Position numbers and translations under genes: made by a program. DNA of 64,000 nucleotides from Dioscorea cayenensis subsp. rotundata (taxonomy: Eukaryota > Streptophyta > Magnoliopsida > Dioscoreales > Dioscoreaceae): assembly GCF_009730915.1 (NCBI RefSeq), contig NC_052475.1, positions 31,495,016 through 31,559,015 on the forward strand. The letters run 5' to 3'. The notes under the pieces are model-generated. The model saw only the letters and a program-made list of their open reading frames with translations, was not told the DNA's origin and made no database searches. Shown in pieces: positions 50,355 to 61,519 of this stretch. Within the stretch, counting starts at the first letter, position 1, and each line of letters starts with the position of its first letter.

Positions 50355-52591
50355 ATGGGTGGAGTATTGGGAAAGAGTGAATCACCAAGGCATAGTTTGC
50401 CAGAAACAAAGCTGGAGGCTAAGATGGTTGCAGCTGTGAGAAAAAGGGCATCACAAGGATGTGCAATGAAATCATTCAATAGCATCATCTTGAAATTTCC
50501 CAAGATTGATGAAAGTTTTACAAATTGCAAGACTATTTTCAAGCAATTTGGTCAGACATTTCTCTTCTTCATCTTCTTCATCTTCTTGAAATGCATGATA
50601 GAATAGCAATAAAAGGTTTAAAATTTTTCCAACTTTTATGGAAAATTTTTCATGGCTTTTTCATTCTGTATTATCTACAAACCATGTAGGATTTCAAGCA
50701 GTACTGAATTGAATTTCTGAAGTAGCTCTGTATGTTCTACTCTCTATTTTGTTACCCTTGTTTTGAATCTGTACATTGATTCCAAACAAGAATATCAATA
50801 TATATTTGACCATGAAAACTCTTTCATTTTTCGTAGTCTCACCGAAGCTAGAGTTAATCTGTGTGCAACTCATGAGTGATTTTTTTTTTTCCTTCTCAGA
50901 TGAGGATGCAAATGGGGCAATTGATCATGAAGAATTAAAGCGATGTTTCAATAAACTGGAAGTATCTTGTACAGAGGAAGAGTTCAATGATCTGTTTGAG
51001 GCCTGTGACATCAATGAGAATATGGGCATCAAATTTAATGAGTTCATAGTTCTTCTCTGCCTCGTTTATCTTCTTAAAGTGCCTGAACCTTCTCATGCAG
51101 TATCCTTACATCACTTGATTACTGTTGTTCATTAAGCTTTACTATTATTATCTTGATAGCATTGCCATGCTTTTTATACCTGTTAATTAATATAGCTAAT
51201 CTATTAATTAATTTTGATTTCTGATGAATGAAGGTATTCGATCTAATATTATCTATATGTACTTACTGATATCATTTATCCATTCTATTCTCATAGTTTA
51301 ATGTGTTATTCTCCATATCATAGTTGATTAATTTCAGTTGCTGATTAATTTTAAAATTATAATGATCGATATCACTATTTTTAGTCTCTTAGTCTAATGT
51401 CAATTGTAAGTCATTCTGTTTTGCATTGCATGAATGATCCATTTTGATTGGTGTCTAATGCTGTAATTTATTTCTTCGTACTGTCATGAATCAAACTTCA
51501 TCAAACACTAGTAATTGATCAATAAACTCAAATGTATATATACATTGATTCATAGGATTGTGTTAAAAGTTCGAAAATGTTCCTTTTTTCCTTGATCTGG
51601 TTTTTAGAAATCACGAATCGGGTTACCGCACATTGAGTCAACTTTTGAGACTTTGGTTGATGCTTTTGTTTTTCTGGACAAGAACAAGGATGGATATGTC
51701 AGCAAAACTGAGATGATTCAAGCCATAAACGAGACGAGTAGCGGTGAACGCTCTTCCGGACGCATAGCCATGAAAAGATTTGGTTCAATTCTCTTATTCT
51801 CTTATACTTAATTTCCATATCATGTTCAAGAAATGATTTTTATCTGCTTATATAGATTACTTCTTGGAACAATTACTTCAACTGCAACAGAATTGATGTT
51901 TCAATGTATTTCATGCATCATTTTCTGTTGTTTTATAATGTCATGAACTCATCATGTTCTTGATGAAGATAAATAAAACTAATTAAATCTAATCGGGTCA
52001 TCTGTTCTTATGAAAACATTAAGAAGAAAAACAAAATTTTAGGTGTAAGTTTGCAAGATTATGACAAAAGAGAACTTAAAATCATATGCTTGATATGATT
52101 GTTGCAGTACTTAATTCTTTACTGAAGTTTCTTCACATCATCTCATATTTATTATTTATATATATATTTATATCACACTATCAAATTTAAGTTGCCCTTT
52201 GTTACCTTTATTTCTTTTTATTTTAATTTATAATGTAGTTATGTATAGATCCTAAGATGATTTAGTGATCATTATTAGTATGTATCATAAGATGTGAATA
52301 TTTTCCTGTTTTTCACCACCGGTGGATCTTGTACTTCTTCTGTTGTTTCTTGTTTTCTGTTTCGACTTGTTTTATTAAAATTATGGTTAATTCATTTTTT
52401 TTTAAAATGTAAATATTGAGAGTAATTTCTTTTTGGTGATTTTTGTGTGCATAAATGCAGAAGAGATGGACTGGGATAGAAATGGAACTGTGACTTTCAA
52501 AGAGTTTCTGTTTGCATTCACAAGTTGGGTTGGAATAGATGACAATGAAGAAGAAGAAGAAGAAGAAGAAGAAGAAGCTGGTGATAAGTGA
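50355..52591 (+). CDS. CML22: Calmodulin-like EF-hand protein, CML21/CML22 type
   Basis: Four coding exons (50355-50550, 50900-51099, 51608-51782, 52461-52591) give 233 aa. The N-terminus is MGGVLGKSESPRHSLPETKLEAKM, and a FNSIILKFPKID block follows. Four EF-hand loops are visible: DEDANGAIDHEE (66-77), DINENMGIKFNE (102-113), DKNKDGYVSKTE (156-167) and DWDRNGTVTFKE (194-205). Loops 1, 3 and 4 have the usual acidic positions and the Gly at 6. Loop 2 keeps D1 and N3 but has Asn at 5, so its calcium affinity may be lower. The FEACDIN and GIKFNEFIVLLCLVYLL segments are typical of the CML21/22 pair. Gly2 raises N-myristoylation, but residue 6 is Gly, not Ser/Thr, so that is weak. The C-terminus is a pure Glu run coded by a GAA repeat. 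A calcium-sensor role is inferred. The 22 versus 21 choice rests on the neighbouring PHL2-like gene. Confidence 0.9.
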
Positions 52592-53035
52592 ATCAAATGT
52601 AATTTTTAATCTTTCATTTCATCATCCTTTTCCAAATTGGTATAAAGAACTCAAATGTGATATGGGTCTCTTTTTTTTTTATTGAATTTATTGTCATGTA
52701 AATAGAATATTTGTTGAGGAGGCATGGACATATAAACTTATTCATCTCTGTATGTTTTTCCAATTCTCTTCTGTTTGTTGTATAAAAATAAATTTACCAT
52801 TTTGCCCCTTGAATAGAAAAGATAAAATCAACAACATAGAAAAGATAGAATGTGTCTACAGGCATTTCTGTTCATCAGAAGTGAAGTAAACAAGGGAAAA
52901 TGGTACAAACCCAAACTTACTACAAACATACATTACTACATTGGTGAAGCATCATATATGCATCAGAAATTAACAAGCAAAGATAGGAAGTTGATGATCC
53001 TCTAAACGGGTGTACAGTATCTAAACTCTTCATCA
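52592..53035. other. Short convergent spacer between CML and MYB-CC genes
   Basis: Only 444 bp separate the two stop codons, which leaves room for two 3'UTRs and little else. No further feature is seen. Confidence 0.7.
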
Positions 53036-55675
53036 TCATATATCACTACCTGAAGCATTGGCAAACCGATCATCATCACCAGCCGATGTTCCTGATGAGT
53101 ATATCGAGCATGGTTGGAGGAAATCCGAGGCTGAACTTGATTCAAATATGTGGTGTGCTAGTACCAACTCTGGTTTAGTTGGCTCGGAGCCGGTAGTTGC
53201 TCGTTGTCTCTTGGTTGGCCTGTTGTGGTTTGGGCTGTTGGACGGAGATGCATTGCGGCCACCGGAATCTGGTGTTAGCGGCTCACGACGGGAGGAGAAA
53301 GACTCGTCGTGAGAAAGGGACTTGAATAGGGTACTTGCACCTCCGGGGTCACTTGTAGCCTTGTCGGGAAGTGGAGATTCTGACGTTGGAGCAGGAGTTG
53401 ATGGGTCAGTCTTGTCTGAGTCCTGGCATCGATCACCAGAACTGGGATCGCGGATACTAAGGCCAGGTGCATCAGCAAGCACGCCACTTAGCCTCTGCTG
53501 CTCCTCGATGATTTTCTTCAGATATTTGCCTTGAGCTTCAATCCTTAGTTGCAACTGCCTTTGGACCTATAAGATGCGAAAGAACAATTTCATTTAAGCT
53601 AAAACAGAGATAACTAACCACTGTACAAAGGATAAATTCCTCAAACAAGCAGCAAAGGTTAAGAGTAAATTGCCTCTAACTGTTCATGAAGTCGTTTTTG
53701 CACTTCCATTTGCAACTTAATTGCCTCAGTAATTTGCATACCCCTGCCAAACAAGAGTAAAGCTGTTCATAGAAGTCTTGTTGCATAGATTGTCTTTAAT
53801 TCTTTCTTAACATCATAAGAAAAATACAGTTTTGCATCCACATCTCATAGTTATTTTCACTGGAGCCTTAGCAGATGACATCCTCAGTATAAGAAATCAA
53901 CCCACATGCCCAATCCCATTAATAAAGCTAATGGGAATGCAAATTTGAAAAGAGTATGCATAACTATCAAAGAATCTGATAGAATAACATGATGCTGTCC
54001 TAGTCAAGGCTGGAGCCAGCTTAGTATTTTTGTGCATTGGACAACTTCATTCTAAATAAAAATAAATTCAAACCAAGGGGTAACAGAGAGCTGTGCTGGT
54101 GCTACCAACTTTGACAACACGTGTTAGGGATTGGCAATGTTTCTGGGGCAGGAGTGAGAAACGAGATGAAAAAGAAGAAAAAAACCAATAACAATAAACA
54201 CTCATCATTTAGACCTTTGTCATTATTCAACAACCTAACCTATAATCACAGCATATTTAAAAACTGCTTCAAAAGAATCCAATAAGTTCTTGACAGATTT
54301 TAGCTTTCCTACATGTAAACAGTAATATCTTCTGAACAACAACAAGCAATTCCAGATTGTCAGACAATTTCTAAAACCAATCTTTGAAGACATTGTCCAT
54401 CCTCTATTAACTATATTTTGGGTTAAGAACCATCTTTGCAAGCATTCCTGTCTCTATCATTTAACACAGGTCGTCTTAAATGTTTAAAGACTAGTTGCCC
54501 AGCAAACAAGAAATAAAACAATAATCACCACAATAGCTAAGCCAAAGAACTGACACTGTAAACATGCAAACAGAGAGCACTATTTAAAAAGTTTGATACT
54601 GCACTAATATTCATATAGTGAAAAGGGGTTTATTTGTTCTTACGAAGAGTTCTCAAGGCCTGAAAGGATGTCTCCTGAATCTTTCTTTTCAGCTTTTACA
54701 CCTAAAAATGAGATTGTGTTAGTTTTTAGTTGCATGAAGTAGGTAAACATTTAGTAGTAATAGTGTATGAATTGTAATTTAAAAATAAAATAAAATTGAG
54801 ACTTCAATCTTTCATAAAGCACACAAATGTCCCACCATCAGATGAAGAATCTGGAATATACTTTGCCAATCGATACTTCTGTAGGGAACAAATAGCATAT
54901 TATATCAGGGTAGGAACAAAAGATAAAACAATATGAAACAATAACATAGAAAAATGTAACATGAGAGAAAATAGGTAGTTTTGACAAATCACCTGCAAGT
55001 GGCTTTTGACATGGTATATAGTCAGACCTTGTACACCCATGACTCTAAGGACACCTTTAGGGGTGGCTCCTGAAACATAGGAAATTATATTGAACAACAT
55101 ACATATACACTTTCAGGGGAAGATAAAAGTTTGCCTATATAAACCAAATACAGCTATTCTCAAATACTACATATGGAGTTCTTATGCTACAACAGTACTG
55201 AGGTTAAAAAGGGAAAAATTCTACACAGAGGACACATGGATCTAATAGAACCCTGACAAAATCAGCCCTTCCAACTTGCTGAGAAAGCCACATGAAGGCC
55301 ACTCAAGCAAATTCCACCCAAAGCTAACATTCAATATTTTTGGAAATAACAATAAATAGGAGTGCCAATGCATACTGGAACTTATATAAGTTCTCCACGA
55401 GCTCACAAATTGCACGTCACTATAAAAAAGAAAAAAAGAAAAGAAAAATAAGACTACTCACTGTCTGGCCCACCAAGTTGTGTCACAGCATCCACAAATC
55501 GTTCATGAAGCTCATGTGTCCATCGCAAGCGTTGCCTTGAGGACACATTAGAATTAGAGTTGTTCAATCCATTATCAGGACCCAAGCTATTTCCACCCAT
55601 TTCTAGGTGCTGATCATGAGGCATCAAGCTACTGTGTGCCGAATTCAAGCTAGAAATAGGCTTTGATTGATACAT
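53036..55675 (-). CDS. PHL2: MYB-CC (GARP) transcription factor, PHR1-LIKE 2 type
   Basis: Six coding exons on the minus strand (55675-55462, 55069-54993, 54878-54836, 54701-54644, 53743-53674, 53566-53036) give 330 aa. Residues about 47-102 are a GARP/MYB domain (RQRLRWTHELHERFVDAV, GGPDRATPKGVLRVM, GLTIYHVKSHLQKYRLAKY). Residues about 130-175 are the MYB-CC coiled coil with the LHEQLE motif (MQITEAIKLQMEVQKRLHEQLE, then IEAQGKYLKKIIEEQQRL). The tail is Ser/Pro-rich. In plants this family binds P1BS-type sites (GNATATNC) and controls phosphate-starvation genes; nuclear location is inferred. The fifth intron must start with GC (GAG|GCAATT, 53673-53672). The only nearby GT shifts the frame, while the GC site rejoins E to VQRQLQLRIE exactly. 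It converges on the CML gene. The PHL2 name relies on similarity plus synteny; PHL7 is the close alternative. Confidence 0.92.
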
Positions 55676-57235
55676 TTTTCATATCTGTAGAAGTAATTAA
55701 CAGAAAAAATACACTTAGATGTCCTGCGTGATTGATGAGTTGATTCGTAGGAATAGTATTGATAATAACATACCAAACAAATATGATAAAAGCAGAGATG
55801 TATAGTTTTGAATTTAAAAACATGCCCTACACCTACCAAAAAGAAATTAAAGTTTGTATATCCGATCAGCCCTTTAAATACAGAATGTCTTAGCTTCATT
55901 TTTCTGGAATTCAAAATGTTTATCACCACCTACGCTAACAGCCTAACAGAGGTTCAGGATGGCAATTTTACAACAAATTTTATCAAACCTTCTCAAGTTT
56001 TAGCTTTTATCATCACAAATTACAACAAATAAGATATCTTTAAAAATTTCACATAGTAAAACTGTAAATTTCTATAAACTCAAACATTGCGGGGTACAAA
56101 ACTACAACTCCGCAAGTAAAAACAACTAGGAAAAAAAATTATATCCGGTATCTGCATCCTCTCAAGTTGAACTAAAAAAATTTATAATTGCTGGAATAAT
56201 CTTTTAAGATGTACAACACTAGAAGCAGGAACGGCCTTCCAAGGTTGGTGTCCTCTAAAAATGCAAACTTTCCAAGGACTCAAAAACATGACGATATCAG
56301 ACAATATCTTGCATAGAGTCTGATCTAAAGTAACAGCAGCTACCATTGTGATAACCATTCTATGCCAACAACATGACAAATTCAACAATCACCAAGGAAG
56401 AAAAACCACAAATTCTAAAACTTAGATCAAGAGACTAACTGTGTTACTCAAAAAACTGGGCTGCCTAGCTAATATCATATATGAACAACAACCACTTAAA
56501 ATGGTGATGAATATCAAATCAACACATAAAAGTCACTCAGGAACCATTAAATCCCTTAAAGCAACATACAAATTAAGAGCGCCCTAGCAAGAAAGGAATG
56601 TCAGAGTCTTCACTCAAAGCACCTAAGAAAACCCCAGTTCTAGGTTCCAATCTACATACTTCGGTTTTAGAATTCGTCGTCCGCGTGGATTTCTCTTCCC
56701 CTCCGCTTATCCAACTTCAAGTGTAACTCCTATAAAGAATGACCTAGGTTTCCTAAACGCAAGCTCTCGAGCCTCTAATCAAACACCATTTTCCTCAAAC
56801 TAACACGAAAACACCAACAGGAACAAAATCAAGCCTCCAATTCCTCAAAAACATAACAAAATCAAGGCCAAGGAAGGAAAACCCATCCCAACACCAAAAC
56901 TAGATAACCACGCAAACTCCAAACCTCATCCCATGGCAGCAAATTTACGTCGATTCAACCCCAGTGAATTGAACCCTTCAAAGGAACCAACTTTCAGATA
57001 GAATCCATAAAAACTCCAAAAATCATCAAAAAAACAACAAAAAGACATGAAATTGAACAAAAATACAAAGGGTCAAAGAAGAAGGGATTAGGTAAACGCA
57101 GATAGAGAAAACCCTAGAAACGTTTACTGCCAATTCGAGCTGATTCCCAGATCCAAAGGAACAAAGAGCGACAGTGACGAACCTGAGAAGCCCGGGAATC
57201 CAACGCGCTGGAGATTTCTCAGAAGAAATACCTGG
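55676..57235 (-). other. 5'UTR and leader introns of the MYB-CC gene
   Basis: On the minus strand, a CTTCTACAG acceptor lies just before ATATGAAAAATG. A noncoding exon near 57183-57230 ends GGCTTCTCAG|GTTCGTC. GC-rich DNA at 57100-57300 is the probable transcription start region. The intervening 1.4 kb is intron with no other feature. Confidence 0.6.
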
Positions 57236-57987
57236 AAAAAAAATGTGATTTTTCGGGGGGTTTTATTGCTAAAATTCCAAGGGATTCGTCGGAAGCCGCA
57301 GGCGATTCAGCCAATAAGAGAGAGAAAGAGAAGGACATAATTGCAAACACTCACAAACAAACGTAAGCACGTGGAGACGCATGTATCCACCGCATGATTG
57401 CCTCGAGATCTGTTCTTATCTGATCTCGAAGGAAATAGACGATTATTAGTTACTCAACGGTAGGTCCCACGGACTAGTGACGGAATATTAGCTGTAAGGA
57501 TTCCGTCACCGTTAGTTGATATGCACGACCCTTCGAACTCGCGTGGAGATCTTCACGTCTCTTCGGTTTGTTCCGGACCGAACCGAACCGAACCAAATTT
57601 TTGGTTTAATTACTTATAGAAATTATCAAATTAATATGATAAAATGGTACTTAGATATACATCTTAAATTCACTTTTATTGTGAATCTGTGATGATTATC
57701 GACTGTTAATTTGTACTAAATTATTATTATTTTGGTTTGAAAATTGGCGGTTTAATTTTCAATTACATCTCATGACCTATCAGTATCACTCTTTGGCATG
57801 GCGGAGTAATTAATACTAATTAATTATGTTATCTTAATCCTTAGCATCTTCAGTTTGTCATTTATGTTAAATCAAATGTTTGTAGTAACATATTTATATA
57901 AAATTGTTTTGCATTTATACCCCTTAAGAATCACATAATACAAACACATCCCAGCCAGAAGTGTGGTTCTTATTTCTTCCACACAAA

Positions 57988-58019
<32 letters not shown>

Positions 58020-58081
58020 GTTTTCAGTGAAACAATGATGAAGACACAGTTAAATAGACACAATGGAATAGAATGGTGGTT
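57236..58081. other. Intergenic spacer between MYB-CC promoter and GDSL 3' end
   Basis: This holds the MYB-CC promoter side and the GDSL 3'UTR. A GAACCGAACCGAACC run sits at 57580-57597, and a (CAA)n microsatellite of about ten units at 57991-58019 lies in the probable GDSL 3'UTR. No gene is seen. Confidence 0.6.
57991..58019. repeat. (CAA)n microsatellite in the GDSL 3'UTR
   Basis: About ten CAA units, read as TTG on the gene's strand, lie 60-90 bp past the stop codon. It is likely polymorphic. Confidence 0.85.
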
Positions 58082-61000
58082 CTAGATTACAATGTGGAAA
58101 GCTTTCTCAGGTGCATTTCCATCAATTTTAGAGTGATGAGGAAAATCAAGTGGCATTTCATCGGCACGAAGATTTGCCTCAGAGAAAACTCGCACAACTT
58201 CTTCATGAAGGACAGCATTGCCTTCCTGGGTCGGGTGCAAACCATCTCTATAAAAATATGAAGATAAAATGAAGTACATCATCAAATAACTGATAAATCT
58301 AGTCACTCAAAGCTGAGTTATTGAACAATTGAACCGAAACTTTTGATGTTGTTTGAAAATTCATGTTATTACTAACCTGAGGAACTTCTTCTGCCAACCT
58401 TCAGTTTCTTGCATTTTAGACCACAAATCAATGTATGGGAGGTGTAGTTCTTTAGCCAAATAAATAACCTCTTTTGCGTAGATCCCTGTGTTTTCATTTG
58501 TTCTTTCAGGAAGCTCTATCGGTTTGTTTTGAGATCTGGAAAACAAAATGAACAGTTGGTACTTATCATATAAAGATCAATGATTTACAAATAGGCCAAA
58601 ATTGATAAATTTAACTTCATAAGTCTATTGGGTTAATACTAATCAGAGTTTAAGGAAGTACTAGACCGTGCAAATTCTAATCGGCCATCCTCATCAATAG
58701 GAGGTGGAGTGATCAAGACAATCAATACGCCGGGAAAAGAAACCTGCCAAATATATACAATGCATGATGTTGGACTAGAAGAAAACGGCGAGAAAATTTT
58801 GAAAATAAAAAATGAAGAAATTCTTAAAAACAGAACTGAATAGCATAATATCTTCATTGGATAATTACCGGTTAGCCAAATTAGTAATGCTCTTAGGGAA
58901 ACTGCAATATTTTTATCATATTAAGAAGATAGAAAACATTTGAGTTCAATGACATTTGAATTGATCTTTAAAAGAAAAATTGTTGTGGAAATATTTGGAT
59001 AAATTTTGATGGTTCTGGTTGTTTAATCCTCATCTGCCACAAAATCATTGAATTGAAATATGTAACAGGGGAGAAGGCCATGCAATGATAATAGATACTC
59101 TTAATATGTGCACAAGAAATATAGTTTTATTTTTCTTTTGAGAATTGTAAATAGAAGTGAGAAATAAGCCTAAGTGCATGAAAGCTGATATATTACAAGT
59201 CATTTTCTTCCTTCCAAATTGTTTTCTCTAAAATATTAGTTCTAATGATACAAGATAATATATGCAAGATAATTGCGACATTAGTTCTAATGAAATATTA
59301 GTTCTAAAATATATACAAGATAATTCTTATGTTGCCAAAGCAACAACAAGCATATGCTTTAGGTATTAGAGGGGAAGTTTTCACCATCAAAGCCGGTTAT
59401 ATTAGCAGTATCATTAGATGTAAATTTCAATAATCTTAATTTTGCCGAAAGTTATTAATAAGAGAAATTAATGCAGACATAATCATGGTCATACCAAGCT
59501 AACAAACATAATTTTGCCCAATCTTCTTAGCAAGAAGAGGGACAGTTTACCTTCATCTGATGAACTATTTTTTCCAGGTTACTCCTGAACTCTTCAATAG
59601 GAACATATTGTCGCTCACTTGTCCTTCCCGAGAGGGCTGCATCATTAGCACCAAAGAAAATTGTTGCAGCAGTAATTTGCATCGAAGAATTCTGAAAAAA
59701 AATAAAATCAAATGAAATAAAGGTGCATTAAATAATACCTGCAAAGATTTTGTAAAGATCCATAGACATGGATACACATCCGTACACTTCAATATGATTT
59801 ATGTTAGCATAAGATTAGACAGATTAATTTTCAATACTAATAATGTAAATCTCACAGGAATACTTCATATAAGTATAACTCAAAATGTGTACAAGATTGA
59901 TGAACTTCCCAAAAGAAAATTTCCAAACAAAAATCATCAACAGGGAAATGTAAATTAGATGATTATAAACATTTAACATCAAAATTCAAGATATGAAATA
60001 AATATCAAAAGATAATAGTTATTAATGATTAAACATCAATCAGGACACACATTTGTTCTTGCTTGATAGTCATACTGGGTGCATCAGTAAGTGATTAATC
60101 CAGAAGTACGTTGCATGATAATGTGAAGAATGGTGGTGATTTTGACATTATTCATGAAGAGGTTTATCTTTATGCTGTGGCACTCGTCTGTTAAATGTCA
60201 CCTACAACAGCGAAAACCACAATATGGATGCTGAAGTTCAAAGTACACCATAATTCAGTGATAATTTCCTCGTTAGTCCAGACATCCGTGATATTTTGTA
60301 AATGGCTCCATGACACTAAAAGAAAAACAAAGAAATAACTTTGAACAATAACAAAGTGCAAAGAAAACCACAATTCAGTGGTAATTGCTCATTTCTCCAG
60401 AAGAACAGAAGCATACGGTATAAATTGCTGAAAAAACACTCTCAAAATAAAAAAGAAAGACATCATTTCGTGTAATAATAAAGCTGATCTATTGAATGCC
60501 AACAAAAACAGTAAAAAAATCACAGATATGGGTGGTAAAATGCACAAACAAAACCATAAAACCATGCTACAGTCTTAATTGCTCAGTTTCCAATTGATCA
60601 GAACGTACATTGTGTAAATTAATGCGTGACACTGGGAAACAAAATAAAAAAACCACTTTGAGCAAGAACAAAGCCCATGTAGAGAAGATCGACCATAACT
60701 CAGTAGTGATGATCGCTAATTTTATTTTGGATGCATGATCAGAATGTACTTCATATAAACTTTTCCATGAAACTTGAAAGGGAAAAGGATTAAAATTAAA
60801 AACAAAAAAGATCATTTTGAACAGAATCTAACCGGAGGAAAGAGCTCATCCAGCAAGAACAAGGCCCAGCGAGTGTTATACCCACCATAACCTCTCACAA
60901 GCACATCAGCCTGCAAAACAAAATCAAGCACTGAGCTCAGCTCAATCTACCACGAAATAAAACCACAAAAATAAAAAAATAAAAGAAAAGAAAAACTTTT

Positions 61001-61166
61001 CCACAAAATTAGGATAAAAAAACTGCAAATTAGGCACTGAAAATGAAGGAAATGGAGAAGAAACCTTGCGGGAATAGGTTTCGGCGAGTGCGGCAGCCCA
61101 TCCGCCGTTCCTAAAGCCTTGCTCCGTGATTGAATCTCCAAAAAGAAGGAACCTTGGCCTGCTCAT
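58082..61166 (-). CDS. GDSL esterase/lipase, CPRD49 type
   Basis: Six coding exons on the minus strand (61166-61065, 60910-60833, 59691-59551, 58743-58667, 58535-58377, 58247-58082) give 240 aa. SGNH/GDSL blocks are complete: block I FGDSITE with nucleophile Ser12, block II RGYGGYNTRW with Gly about 43, block III GANDA with Asn76, and block V DGLHPT with Asp187 and His190. PERTNENTGIYA and LWSKMQETEGWQKKFL are characteristic of plant CPRD49-like and isoamyl-acetate-hydrolysing esterases. No signal peptide is present from this start. An upstream in-frame ATG at 61223 would add 19 residues, but family members start close to the GDS block, so 61166 was chosen. Substrate is unknown; ester hydrolysis is inferred. 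Intron 2 contains decayed copies of exon 2. Confidence 0.93.
59225..59340. repeat. Local duplication in GDSL intron 3
   Basis: The segment AAATATTAGTTCTAATGATACAAGATAAT recurs twice more in shortened or altered form (ATTAGTTCTAATGAAATATTAG, AAATATATACAAGATAATTC) within 115 bp. It looks like replication-slippage duplication in the intron. Confidence 0.6.
60215..60910 (-). repeat. Array of decayed exon-2 copies in GDSL intron 2
   Basis: Exon 2 and its downstream intron are echoed three or four times. The best copy has GCAAGAACAAAGCCCA (60662-60677) where exon 2 has GCAAGAACAAGGCCCA (60853-60868), followed 30-31 bp later by ACCATAA in both. Weaker copies centre near 60247, 60367 and 60553. Copies also share the TTTTGAAC and GATCAGAAxGTAC blocks. 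None keeps an open frame. Confidence 0.7.
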
Positions 61167-61325
61167 CGTCTCCCCGGCGACAACAAACGAACAGAGATAC
61201 AGATCGATGCAAAAAAGACGCAACCTTTGTTAATCATTAGCTGTTTTAGTCCTTTTCTTTTTTCTTTTCTTTTTTCCATTTTAATTAAAAATAAAACTAG
61301 AAGTTTTTAACACGTGAAAATGATT

Positions 61326-61510
61326 TTTTTTGAGAAAAACGACAAAGTCACGGAACCTGCGGGCGAACACGTGAGAGAACGCCACCACCGAATCGCAGAC
61401 TCACCTGCGCGAGATGGGAATCGAACTCGGGGAGCCCACGCTCGACACGCCGAGCGCGAACACCCCACGCTAGGTGACTCGATCGCCAATGACTCAAAAT
61501 GGTCGTTGGC
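61326..61510 (-). mobile_element. tRNA-derived SINE upstream of the GDSL gene
   Basis: A 185-bp GC-rich insertion is flanked by a perfect 9-bp direct repeat, AAAATGATT (61317-61325, 61511-61519). On the minus strand it has a box A-like TAGCGTGGGG, box B-like GAGTTCGATTCCC, a conserved SINE-like body and a short A tail next to the duplication. It lies about 150 bp upstream of the GDSL start codon, in its promoter. Confidence 0.8.
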
Positions 61511-61519
61511 AAAATGATT

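Noticed and set aside
61167..61223. Upstream in-frame ATG that would add MRLFCIDLYLCSFVVAGET to the GDSL protein
   Set aside because: It could pass for a signal peptide, but CPRD49-type proteins start just before the GDS block, and the ATG at 61166 fits that. It remains a minor alternative.
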